Source: Trichosphaerium sp. ATCC 40318
Taxonomy: Eukaryota > Discosea > Flabellinia > Trichosidae
Assembly (NCBI GenBank): GCA_038496445.1
Contig: JALMLS010000341.1
Span: forward strand, 99,663-163,662
DNA: 64,000 nucleotides
Reading direction: 5' to 3'
The notes under the pieces were generated by a model. It was not told the DNA's origin. It saw nothing but the letters and a program-made list of their open reading frames with translations, and searched no databases. Position 1 is the stretch's first letter. The number at the start of each line of letters is the position of its first letter. Positions 1 through 10,729 of this stretch are shown in pieces. The position numbers and the translations under genes were made by a program.

Positions 1-582
1 TCCAGTTTTGTACCATTCTTTGTACTCACCATTTTTTTTCCCTGAAACATACATACCTTGTGACTTGAGTTGACCATTATCGTACCAATCCTGGTACTCA
101 CCATTCCTTTTATCATCAACAAATGTAGCTTGTACAAAAAGTTTACCATTTTCATGCCACCTCTTTAATTCACCATGACGCAAACCTTCAACATACAGAG
201 CCTTCCACTCAATTTGACCACCTTCATACCAATCTTTTTCCTCGCCATGCTTCTTATCATCAGCATAGAATGCTTGTGTCTTGAGTGATCCACTCTCATA
301 CCACATTTTCATTTCTCCATGCTGTTTTCCATCACACATCATAATTGTCATGTATAAACGGCCATTCCAATACCAATACAGCCATTTTCCTTTTTGTTCT
401 AGCTTGTCATTGTAATGTGTGTTAATTGCAGCCACTTTTGAGAGCACATGGTACTTTGAAAACGTTTCTCTGTTAAAAGTACACAAATAGCATTGAATAT
501 CATTTGGGAGTCCCAATAGAGTACAATGAGAGTTATTAGAGAGAAAACCCTTGTCATTGTTTGCCCACGCTCGCTTTTGCAT
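1..582 (-). CDS. MORN-like (YwqK-type) repeat protein, 3' end outside window
   Basis: An open frame of 194 codons runs from an ATG at 582 to the window edge without a stop or intron. After about 60 residues there is a regular repeat of about 22-24 residues built on patterns such as HGEMKMWYESGSLK and NGEYQDWYDNGQLK. This is the MORN-like repeat found in bacterial YwqK proteins and expanded in amoebae and their giant viruses. The N-terminal part contains LGLPNDIQCYL, which resembles the start of an F-box (LPxE/D..I), so it may be an F-box-like adaptor; that is inference. No signal peptide is visible. A paralogue with the same layout lies at 39103-39675 and a decayed one near 49519. The biochemical role is unknown; the repeats usually form a beta-sheet scaffold. 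Confidence 0.8.
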   Translation of the reverse strand, partial: MQKRAWANNDKGFLSNNSHCTLLGLPNDIQCYLCTFNRETFSKYHVLSKVAAINTHYNDKLEQKGKWLYWYWNGRLYMTIMMCDGKQHGEMKMWYESGSLKTQAFYADDKKHGEEKDWYEGGQIEWKALYVEGLRHGELKRWHENGKLFVQATFVDDKRNGEYQDWYDNGQLKSQGMYVSGKKNGEYKEWYKTG

Positions 583-1106
583 TGTAATGATCACAAATGT
601 CTTTAAAATAAGTTAATAACATCTTTTTCAGGCATAACTGCGTTTTTGTGATTGTTTAGATGAGCAAACAAGAAGGCGTACCTAGTTTCGGCAACTGTAA
701 TATTGTAGCAGTTCGAAAGAAGAAAATAAGAGAACACGTGTAAGAGAAGAACCTTTTCGAAACAGATGTTTCTAAACCAGCATTGACTTTTTGGTTACTT
801 GGTATATTTTATCTTTGGCGCTTTTTGTTAATAAATCGGTCTTTGAGTAGCATATACAGCTACCTGGTGCGCTCTAGATACCAGTACACACAAAATAAAT
901 AGCAGTGACCAAATCTCTACAAGCCAACTTTGACTGACCATTATTTTATTTGACAATATTTATCTCAAGTTTTTTAGTTACAGCGTCTTTTTAGTTACAA
1001 TTTACGTTGTACGGCGGAATATCTTTCAGAATAAGTATTAGGACTAGGAAATCCAATAACACTTGCAAATATCCACCACACACCCTACACATCCACAACT
1101 TACTCT
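583..1106. other. Intergenic, divergence from MORN-like gene to ArfGAP 3' end
   Basis: No convincing coding exon was seen here. The stretch should hold the promoter of the MORN-like gene, which reads away to the left. It contains one CACGTG motif (near 734) and AT-rich runs. Confidence 0.5.
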
Positions 1107-3939
1107 TTAAACCTTGCCAGAAAATAGATTATTCATAGAAAGAGAGGAGAAAGCTAAACAAAAAATCCGTCAATAACGAATACACAAAAAACACCAAAAA
1201 AAAAAAAAAGAATCGTACGATCAGGACCAGATGGTTTTTGTACTGTATTACCAGGTGTTAAAGTAGCACCACCGTTAGGAGCCATTTGTTGTTGATTATA
1301 TCCATTGGCGTTACCATTCTGCATTTGTTGTTGCCCATACATTTGTTGACCATTAAAATTTCCATTCGCTTGTCCATTGAACTGCTGGTTCTGGGCACCG
1401 TTAAATTGCTGTTGCTGGCGTTGCTGTTGTTGATTGTAAAATTGTTGCCCTCCTTGTGCTCCAAATTGTTGTTGCTGTCCTCCAAACTGTTGAAAGCCTA
1501 CAACATAACTTTAACACAAGAGAGTTATAATTAAATCGGAAAGAGAAAGACCGCATGTATCTATTTCGTACCTTGCTGTCGTTGCTGTCCGTTAAAGTTT
1601 TGTCCATTATTCTGCTGTACAAACTGATTCCCAGCGAAACCTTGATTACCTTGAGCTTGCATATTCACATTTCTAGAAACATTTGGATTTTGCCCAAATT
1701 GATTTGCGCCAGCGAACTGCTGTTGGTTCTGCATTTGCGCATTCATAGCAGGCGTAGAATTTGCATGTCTAAACTGCTGTTGATTACCTGCAAATCCTTG
1801 ATTCATCTGTGGCTGTGGCATTGAATTCTGTCTCTGCATGTTCGTCCCTTGCTGTCCGAACTGGTTTGAAAATCCTTGAGTATTCTGACTTTGAACTCCT
1901 CCAAACATTTGGTTCTGGTTTTGCGTGAACCCTTGGTTTTGCTGCATACCATTTGGATTACCACGGGCCATATTCTGGTTACCGTTCTGCATACCAAATT
2001 GGCTATTAATGAAACCTTGATTTTGGTTAGCGACAGGTTGTCCACCAAATCCTTGGTTATTTTGTTGCATGCCATTCGCTCGAGGAGAGACCATGGACAT
2101 GTTTACGTTACTACTACTATTCTGACTACCAAACTGTTGGTTACCTGCAAATCCTTGATTCTGCATAGGCATGCCACCACCATTTTGAGTTGGAAGACCC
2201 ATACTACCATTTGAACTATGTAATCCAACGCTTGTGTTCGATCCTTGTCTTTGTATACCGGTGTTAGCGTTTACATTCTGTGTACTACCTCCAAACTGTG
2301 CAAACTGATTTTGGGCTTGTGGCGTTGCTGTCTGTTGAGAAAACGCGCCAAAACCAGAAGCTTGATTTGGTTGCATTGTTGATGCTGTTGTGACTTGGTT
2401 TTGTTGTGGTGTCATCGCTGGAGTGCCGCTCGCTGGCAACAATGTGTTACCAGACTTGCTAAACACATCTAGAGGATTTGTGCTAGGTTTCAGAGGGGAT
2501 TGTGCGACTGCAGGTCCGCCAAACGCACCAAATAGGGCTGCTTGTGAATTTCCCTGCTGTGGCTGAGCTGGAGTTTGTCCAAATTGTCCAAAAGCTTGTT
2601 GTTGCGCTCCATTTGTCTGAGGTGTAGCAGCAGGAGCCCGCATATCAAAGCCATCAAGAAGAGAAGGCGTTGCTGCAGGTGCTGCTTGTGCTGCTGCTGG
2701 TGGTTGATTGAATGCAGCAAACCCACCTTGGCCTGGTGCAGCACCGAAAGGATCCCAACCGCCTAAAACAACGTCAGCTAAAGAACTTGAATTTTTTTCA
2801 AATAAAAACAAACTATTTTCTTGCCTTGTTGTTGTTGTGCGGCTGCTGGAGCTGTAACTGGAGCACCAAAAGGGTCTCCAAATGTGTTTGACGCTTGAAT
2901 CGCTGTTGGAGCGGCTGTAGATGACCTAGCTTTCTACAATGAGTTAGTACAAAAAAAAGAAAAAATATTTTTTCCGGTTTTTGATTTTTTTTTCTGAAAT
3001 TGATGTAAAAAAAAAACGACGTTGCATTTAATTAATAGTGGCGAACATACATCGACGAGCTGTATTTCGGGGATATTGTTACCAAGGAGATTTGAAAGCG
3101 GCTCAGGAGTTGGAGTCTAGTGGCCACAAATAAGAAGATTTGGTTTTGGGTGCGTTTACTGTTTTTATAATAAAAAGCTAAGAGGTATATCGGTAGATAG
3201 GTGCATAAGCCATTCCGGCTTTTACGTCACTTGGCGTGCCTTTATCTTTTTGCTTTTTCTCTTTTTCTTTGTTCGTTTCTTTTTTTTTTTAACTGTGGCT
3301 ACCCACTGCTTTTCTACGTATGTTTTCAGTATGAACTCTTTAATTTTAGCTCTGTCATCGGGTCCTGGCTTTGGAAAAGACTGTGGTGTCCAACTAGCCC
3401 TCCATTTAGCTATGGCAACCTAATAAAACGGTTACAAGGCGACTACGACGCAAATAAGTCACCTCATTGCCACCTTCACAAATAGCATCAACCTCGGCGT
3501 CAGTGAATGTTGTGTGATGTATAGATTTGACGCGAATGGAGCTAGTTGGAGCGTATGGAATTTCGCGCCTTTGAGTGTCAGAATAAGCAGTTAATGGCGT
3601 TGTCATCGTACATTACGCCACTACATAGTGTGCACAGTACGGTGTTGAAGGTTGTACAAATATAAGTGCAACTCTGTAGGTGTGTTAGTTAAATAGATAA
3701 GCGGGTAAATAATGGTATGGGTACCCTTGCGGTGCAATCCATACACTCTTTATTGGCTACAGGTAATTAGCAAGTGATCTATCAAAGAGGAGCAGATAGT
3801 TTCGGTTCTGCGTTAAAACGATAGCGCAAGCGATTGTAATAACGCTGTGCTAACGGCGTATCAAACGCGTACCTGGTTCACGCAATTTGGTTCGGACCCT
3901 GTCCATATTAATTTTCTCCTTTGAGGCGAACCTACTCAT
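1107..3939 (-). CDS. ArfGAP, AGFG/AGD14 type, with Gln/Asn-rich tail
   Basis: Joining exons at GTACG-type donors gives an ArfGAP domain at the N terminus. The zinc finger is split over three exons: CMDC, a 16-residue spacer containing YICTTFNTVL, then CTLC, i.e. the C-x2-C-x16-C-x2-C of ArfGAPs. It is followed by IRVKSI and GGNEVARATWL, as in plant AGD14 and animal AGFG proteins. Arf GTPase-activating proteins stimulate GTP hydrolysis on Arf at Golgi or endocytic membranes. The long tail (about 1107-2930) is rich in Gln, Asn, Gly and Phe and has NPLDVF-like and DPF motifs typical of clathrin/AP-2 adaptor binding. The last intron uses donor gtacga and the protein ends DPFSSLSMNNLFSGKV. Start chosen at the ATG at 3939, which reads in frame through the first gtacgc donor into the zinc finger. 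Confidence 0.85.
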
Positions 3940-4119
3940 GGTGTTTTAACGCCTTGGGTGCCTAATACAATTTATGAACTTTAGTCTCAATTTTTCTACA
4001 CAAAAGTGGTCATAATACAGTATACTTTTGGCAATGTGTAGCGTATAAAAAGCTTGCCAAACGAGCGGTATAAACTATAAGTTGTGTCGCAAAGTTTTTC
4101 CGCCATCAATCTTTTTTTA

Positions 4120-5832
4120 TTAATTTAGATGAGGTAGACCATCATCTTCGTCCACTTCTGACATTTCATCATAATCTTGTTCATCTAGTTCCTCTAAATC
4201 ACTCTCATCATCAAGAGAGTCATCGTCCGAGTCCAAGTTAACCTCTTGCCAAGGCTCTGCGGATTTACTCATAAATCGTGTTGAAAATCGTTTTGACAAA
4301 TCCCGTATTGACGCAGTGATGGCTAAACGCCCCTCTTTCTTCTGTGGAGGAGCTAGTGCTGCTACACGATTGTTCTTTGGCGCTGGGCCATCTGGAAACT
4401 TAGGCTCTCCCAGAGCTCTAAGATCTACTTTTGGTTCAGAGACTTCAGAACTTAATTCAGAAAGCTCTAAGCCGCTATCAGACGAGTCAGAGTCAATTTC
4501 TGATAGTAATTCAGAATCATCTGACTGATTTTTTAATACTGCTGGTTGTGTGTATTTTGTGTGTTTATCGCCGCGATGTACACGACTTTTGGTTTTCCTC
4601 ATTGCAATGAAACATATGCCAAAACCTAAACGGAGAGGTTATGTAAAAGTGAATCAATTATATTGAGTGTGACTTACTGACAATGTTAAGCACAAGCAAA
4701 CCAGCAAGTATTATACCAATGATTATACCAAGAGGTAGTGCGAATCCAAAATGATGGCTAGGCGCACGCTGAACTGCCTCCGCTCTAGTAGGTGGACTTT
4801 GTGTTATAGGTACACTTTGTGCACTTTGCGTTGGTGCAACGGGAGGAGGTGAGGTTGTAGGTTGGGCACTGGAACATGAGTTAAAAATACAGGAACTAAA
4901 GAAACAATTTGCTTACGTTGGCGCTAGAGTATCTGTCAACTTGTTGGAGCCATCACACTTTTATCTGCTTTAGTAATACACTTTTGACATCTATACGTAC
5001 TCTAGTAACGGTATGGAAGGAGAAAAATGATTCTGTAGGGCAAGCGTCGAAGAAAAATGGTTCTGTTTTACCCAGAATACATTTACCAGTTGTTTCACAA
5101 TACCCACAAATTTGGTTCAATGGGTTGTCTGTCAATGTAACACATTTATCGCAATCTTGTTCTGGTACTTGTACTGCACATGGGTCATCTTCTGTGACTA
5201 TAAGCCATTGATCGAAATCATTATCATTACAAGGTAACCATTTCAAAGTAAAGTCAGAAAACGCCAAGCACTCATTATTTGTATGAGTGCGTAAATGAAA
5301 CGCTTCGGAGCAATTGAAACCGTTATTAGAAGCAATTGTATCATTGCAAGGTGTCTCTACGAGCTCGAAATCGTAGTCTAAAGCTGAGTGACACTGTGTT
5401 AGGTGTTCCCCATCTACTCCTGAGGAATGTACACATAAATTGAAATTTAAGTAATTTCGCCATTGGAACCATTCATCATCAGCTGACGAGTATGCAAACG
5501 ACCAATATGCGCTGTAGCTTGGTGAGAAGTACTGACTAAAAAAATAAAAAACGCATGAACTTCCTACCTTGGGTTTGTTGTCCCATCAAAGAGGAATTTC
5601 AACGCTAGAGCCTATACGTTTGTAAGTTGGCGTGTTATTTTCGTAGACGTGTTTAGCCGCGTGAGCAACCGTTGTAGTGTTATTTGGCGCGCGTTGGAGC
5701 ATTTTAACGTACGTTATCGGGGTCTACACCAAGCGCATATTCTTGATTACCAGCAGCTTGCAGAGTCCATAAATGGGCACTCAGTACAACTAGTGGTAGC
5801 ACTAAAAACAAAAAAGCGACGGTTCTTGCCAT
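4120..5832 (-). CDS. Type I membrane protein: signal peptide, ricin-like lectin, PSI, TM, acidic tail
   Basis: The start at 5832 gives a signal peptide (MARTVAFLFLVLPLVVLSA). The next exons encode a Cys-rich region with a QWRNYLNFNLCV segment and a CLAFSDFTLKWLPCNDNDFDQW segment. The latter fits the CL...C...QxW pattern of ricin-type beta-trefoil lectins. A PSI-like cluster follows (CDKCVTLTDNPLNQ, CGYCETTGKC). Then comes a Pro/Thr/Gln-rich stalk, one membrane helix (FGFALPLGIIIGIILAGLL, about 4690-4750) and a cytoplasmic tail full of Ser, Asp and Glu encoded mostly at 4120-4602. The layout suggests a surface glycan-binding receptor or cargo receptor. No named orthologue is recognised. Exon joins in the middle part are approximate. 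The tail's acidic serine clusters look like casein-kinase sites (inference). Confidence 0.7.
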
Positions 5833-5975
5833 GCACTCTTGAGTTGATTACCAAAAGTAAAGTACAATCGCAATATGAAGCCCGCGTAGGTGCTATGGCG
5901 TCTAACGAGATCGGCAGAATTAAACGGCTTAACAGTGCCTTACCAGAAATTCTGTACTTTTTTTATATACAAGCA

Positions 5976-7444
5976 ATGGACAAGGAGAACGTAAATATAA
6001 TGAATGCGCACCAAACCAGTACGTTTGTTTGAGTGAAATTGAGTTTGTAACTCTTATACGTTACAGATTCACCATCACACGCGAAAAAACGACAACGAGC
6101 GAGTGATACTTCGGTTGATGCAATAGAAGCAGGCCTTAAAAAATTAAAAAGCATCGATCAACCAGATACGCCAGCCACACTAGGTAGGACCATTTAGTAG
6201 CTTTGATCTAACATTCTATTACAGAGGATGAAGTAATTTTACGCGGGAGACTACAAAAACAAATAGAGTTCTACTTTAGTGATTCTAACTACTTGGCATC
6301 TACATACATGCGTTCAATCTCCGACGCAAACGAAGGCTGTACGTAAATTTTATTTAAAGTGTCATTTATTTCCAGCCTTTCAAATGATTTATTGCTATTA
6401 GGGTTCCCTATCGCAGAACTATTCAAGTTTAATCGCGTGAAAACCATTGTTAGTGCAATCGAAAGTGAGACGCCAGAAGCGTTTATATTGTCTTCAATAA
6501 CAGGCTCCCAGACACTAGTCGTTTCAGAAGATAATAAAAGTATAAAACGAGTCTCAGCTATCTCACCTGATGCTCTTGAAGAGTCCAAAACCAGAAAAGT
6601 GTTCATGGTACATTCTTTGTAGCTGTCAAAATGGTCCTTACGTAACAATCTATTAGAGCGGCTTTCCAGTCTCTGACTTGAACGTTGAAACTGTAACTGA
6701 CTTTTTTATGGCCCACGGCAAAGTATTGTCCGTAAGGATCGTTAAACCAAGAAAAGAACAAAAGGTACTCTCATTGTATGATTTAATTTCTGACTTTTTT
6801 GTTTTGTAAGACTGGCTCAGCACTGATTGAATTCTCGTCCCAAACTGGAGCAAATGCTATTGTGGCTAAGAATCAATTAGTATACGCACAACGCCATGCT
6901 TTGACTATAAAACCATACCGTGACGACGCGGCCAAAACAGAATATCGTAATAGACATGTCCGTAAACAAGCACAGCAAAAAGTACGTCGCCAAGACGCCA
7001 TAGCTGAGCATGCTTCTATACACGCATATTGTGGTAGTTGTGAAACAAGACTTTGCTCTTCGGTTTCACTAAGGTAAGTGATAACCATGCTCGGTGTTAT
7101 CGCCTTACTTTTGCTGTAGACTACTACCAGATAACTCTATTATTTGTTGGCAAGTAGATCTATTAAAACCGTCAATAATTCTCAAGCCTCATCCGGATGC
7201 CGAAAAGAACCCTAAGAAAGTATATCATATCAAGTGTGCAAAATGTGCTTCTCCGCTGGGTATGGTGTCCAAGTATAAGAGTACAAGCTTGTCATGGTTT
7301 TTGAAGGGAGCTAGAATACAGTTCAAACGTAAGGAGGGACATAAGGAGGAGCAAGACATTTCTGTAGCTGAATGGAAAGAATTCCAAAAATCAAGAAACC
7401 AAAAAAGAGTTGAGAAGCTCAATCTAAAGAGTACCAAACAATAG
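5976..7444 (+). CDS. La motif + RRM + RIG-I-like C-terminal zinc domain protein
   Basis: ATG at 5976 opens a short basic leader (HAKKRQRASDT). A La motif follows (about 6225-6560): LQKQIEFYFSDSNYLAST, then GFPIAELFKFNRVKTIVSAI and VVSEDNKSIKRVS. An RRM comes next (KVFMSGFPVSDLN, GKVLSVRIVKPRK, GSALIEFSS; about 6590-6920). La proteins bind the UUU-OH 3' ends of new pol III transcripts with this tandem module. The last part, from about 7010, is unexpected: CGSCETRLCSS, a distant Cys, then HIKCAKCASPLGMVSKYK and about 60 more residues. The Cys spacing, the hydrophobic-G-x-x-x-KYK segment and the strand order after it match the regulatory domain (C-RD) of RIG-I, LGP2 and MDA5, which binds 5' triphosphate or double-stranded RNA ends. 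All introns join in frame (gtacgt, gtaggac, gtacat, gtactc, gtaagt donors). Role in capping or sensing RNA ends is inference. Confidence 0.8.
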
Positions 7445-7691
7445 GGTTCTTAAGCCACGGCGCATTGAATATGTGTTGACAATAGATAACGTACTTGTTG
7501 TTGTCAGTCGCCGTTAAATGGCAATATTCATTGTAATCATTGTACTAATAAAAATCAGCTGTTTACGCTGAAAATATTCAACAAAAAGAGATGTTGAGAA
7601 GTCAATGCTGGTAGACTTGAACCGCAAATTCACGAAACAAGAATATAACGGCGTTAGGTGTCATTGATTGTCATTTGTTTTAAGGTTTGGC

Positions 7692-10334
7692 ATGCTATTG
7701 CTGTTGTTCTTGATTGTGACTGGTACTCATATTTTTACCTCCATAATTCTTTGTTAACGTTACCAAGGTAGTGCCTGTGCTACTGAAGTTAACAGAACGA
7801 GGGAAGGTGAGTATCAACAAATGGTGTGGCAATTGGCGCTAATTTTGTTTAGAATGGGTTTCCTCGGTACAAGTAAAGGATTGGAGGCAAGTTTTGGAGG
7901 AAATGGAGCAGTTTATTGAAGAAAACGCTCAAATAATTGAACAAACTCCAACAGACGCCGAAATAGAGTCAGAATCGCCTATTGAAGGCGAAGAAATACT
8001 TCCAGGATCATTGACAGCAGAAATCAACAAAGCCGATGAGGTACGCCCCAAACGTCATTAACAGGCGTAACATCGCCATATCTCATCACTAGCCACGTGG
8101 CATCACAGTAATCCAAAATCCTATAACGCATTTTCAAAGGCATTAATCTCGCTTGTAGGCTCACACCAGACAACAAGTTAACATCGCAGCGGGTGTTTTG
8201 AGTGATGTATATTTTGGTTTGATAACACCGGGCACCGATCAATCTGCTGTTGTTAAACACAACTGGGCGAAGGCTCGTAAGTACTACGCATACGCAGAGC
8301 GTGGGTACGCGTACCGACAAGAAGCCTTTATTATGCAATATGGTAGTTTCTTTGGAGATAAAGTAGAAACGTCAAATGCAATACCAAAGGTGACGTGTCA
8401 AGTGGTTTTTTTTTGTTGAAATGTTCTGTTTTTATATTTTTATTTATTGTTATTGTAGACATTGACAAAGTTATGGATGTCTGCGAAACATGGGAATACA
8501 GATGCCCAAATCGCCATGGGTTATAGACATTACTATGGTAAAAGTGTTCCTAAAGATTGCCAAGCTGCTGCACAGCATTATATCAAAGCAGCAAGCAAGA
8601 GTAAGCGCAAATTTTAAAAAAAATTAGTTCTTTTTCTTGTGACTGGCGAGTACTTTCTTGAAGCTAATTACTCCTCAGTTGTTGAGGACATCAACGAAAA
8701 TGGTCTCAAGTTTACATCTGACTTTGTTCGGCTTTCTGAGGCATGGAAGAAATCTCGTGATGACTTAACAAGGGAATCCGGTATTATTGATCTATACAAG
8801 TATTCAGCTGATACTGGAGATATTGAATCTCAAGTCACAATCGGTTTATTCTATATGCATGGTGGTCATGGTATTGCACGTGATTATGAGCGTGCTCACA
8901 AGTATTTTTTGATGGCTCAAGGTATGAATAGCGTTGTTTTTGAAACAAGAAAACAAAAACTTCGGCTAACTTTTTTTGTAGAGCAAGGTCATAATGTTGC
9001 AAAGTCTCATAGAGCCCATATGGTACTCAATGGTCTTGGTATAGAACAGGATAATGAAACTGGCTTGGCAATGTTAACAGAAGTTGCTGAGGAGGTGAGC
9101 GAATCAGTTTCTCGTGTATCTTTGTCTAAACAACAACTATAGGGTATCGCAACAGGTCAAGCATACCTTGGGCGTATATACATGAATGGTGGTCATGGCG
9201 TGGAAAAGGATGTGAAACAAGCTATTGTTTGGCTTAAAAAGGCTGCTGAGAAGAATAGCGCAGACGCTTTATTTGATCTAGGCACCCTGTACTTCGGTAC
9301 GTATCCGTGTTGTTGTTTGAACCAAAACCAGTTCTTCCTCGCTTACTGACGCCTCAAATAGACGGCAATGATATCAAAAAGGACTATGGAAGCGCATTAT
9401 TATACTTCCAACGTTCTGCTACAAATGGTAATGTAGAGGCTTTGTATAGAATGGGTTATATGCATTATATGGGATTTGGTACAATCAAAAACTGTGAAAA
9501 CGGCGTTCAAGTCTTGAAAAAGGTCATTGAAAAGGGCTATACACGTCATATCATCCAAAAGGCGTATGGTTATTACAGGGAGGGTAATATAGATAAAGCA
9601 AAGCTTTATTATGTCCAAGCTGGAGACCTTGGTACTGAACTGGCTCTGTCTAATGCTGCATGGCTTTTCGAGCAGGCAAATCATGGTAAAAACTATGAAG
9701 CTGCTATGTACTTTTATAGAAACGCTGCACAACTAAAAAGCGCTACAGCGCATGTAAAGATGGGTGATTATCATTATTATGGCCATGGTACGTTGTTTGT
9801 TTGTTTAATGTTGGTTTTAGTTGAAACTCATTAGCTTGTTGCTTGTTGTTTTTTTCTTGTTTTTCTTTGTTCTTATTTTGTTAGGTGTACCACATGTAGA
9901 CAAAGAACGTGCTGCTGAGTATTATCAAGCCGCTTCGGATCTTAGAAGCCCACAGGCTACATTCAATCTTGGTTTTATGCATGAGTATGGTATTGGTTTA
10001 CCTCATGATTTTCATTTGGCAAAGAGGTACTATGATATGGCTTTAGAGATTAGTGAAGATGCTTATCTACCAGTATCGATTGCATTGTCTGCTCTCAATA
10101 TTCATTTTTGGACAAACAAGTATAAGGTACGTGTAAGCATATCTGTGCGTTTGTTGTAGACAACCAAAAGTGCTGCAGCTTTTGTTCCGGTCTTTTTTCT
10201 TTGGTTTATTTGGATTCTTATCACGTGTTTAGAATGGTGTTTTTGGGTTACAATGGGATACATTGGCTATTATTATATTGCTTGTGTTGTTGACATTAAC
10301 ACTTGCGATTAGGCGAGTAGTATCGAGAGTGTAA
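7692..10334 (+). CDS. SEL1L/Hrd3-like ERAD adaptor with Sel1 repeats
   Basis: Signal peptide MLLLLFLIVTGSACA is followed by a Glu-rich linker and then many Sel1 repeats across about eight exons, e.g. AQIAMGYRHYYGKSVPKD, VTIGLFYMHGGHGIARD, ALYRMGYMHYMGFGTIKN and ATFNLGFMHEYGIGL. The last exon, entered through a splice site inside ATCACGTG-containing sequence near 10233, gives LQWDTLAIIILLVLLTLTL and a short basic tail, i.e. a single C-terminal membrane anchor. Signal peptide, luminal Sel1 repeats and a C-terminal anchor are the layout of SEL1L/Hrd3, the substrate-recruiting partner of the Hrd1 ubiquitin ligase in ER-associated degradation. The alternative reading through the last intron ends in another frame and lacks the clean anchor, so the spliced form is preferred. 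Confidence 0.85.
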
Positions 10335-10360
10335 AGTAAAATATGTAATAAATCTTAAAA

Positions 10361-10655
10361 CTAAAAAAGCCTCCTACTTTCCATCAAACCACTGAAAGTT
10401 GCTGGTGTTGTCACCTGGGTAGAAATCAATGCACAACCGTTGTATGGCATTGATTTTAAAAGTGCACAAGTCAACTAGCGCAGCACGTGTGATGGCTTTG
10501 GCTCATAAAAATTTCGGTTTGCTAGTGCTCTTGAATGCAATTCTTTGTTACGGAATTCCTCATTGTGGATATACTTCACTGGAATATCCAGGTACAATGC
10601 TCAAAATGGATAATATACATTTCAACACAACCGCTTTTGGAATGCCAATTATCAT
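10361..10655 (-). CDS. Possible small secreted protein, unrecognised
   Basis: Reading the minus strand from ATG 10655 gives MIIGIPKAVVLKCILSIL, a possible signal peptide. A gtatat donor and gcgctag acceptor then join in frame to a short Thr/Ser-containing second exon that stops at 10361. The product would be about 65 residues. It resembles nothing known. An overlapping plus-strand frame (10429-10662) is equally open, so coding status is uncertain. Confidence 0.25.
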
Positions 10656-10729
10656 GCATTAAAATAGTATCTGGATAGATCATGTAAAGTATGTGAAAGA
10701 ATTTATTGGTGTTTTTGAGGGGTTTTGTT

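Noticed and set aside
7570-7650. tRNA-like GGTTCAAGTC on the minus strand
   Set aside because: No acceptor stem, D arm or anticodon arm could be paired around it.
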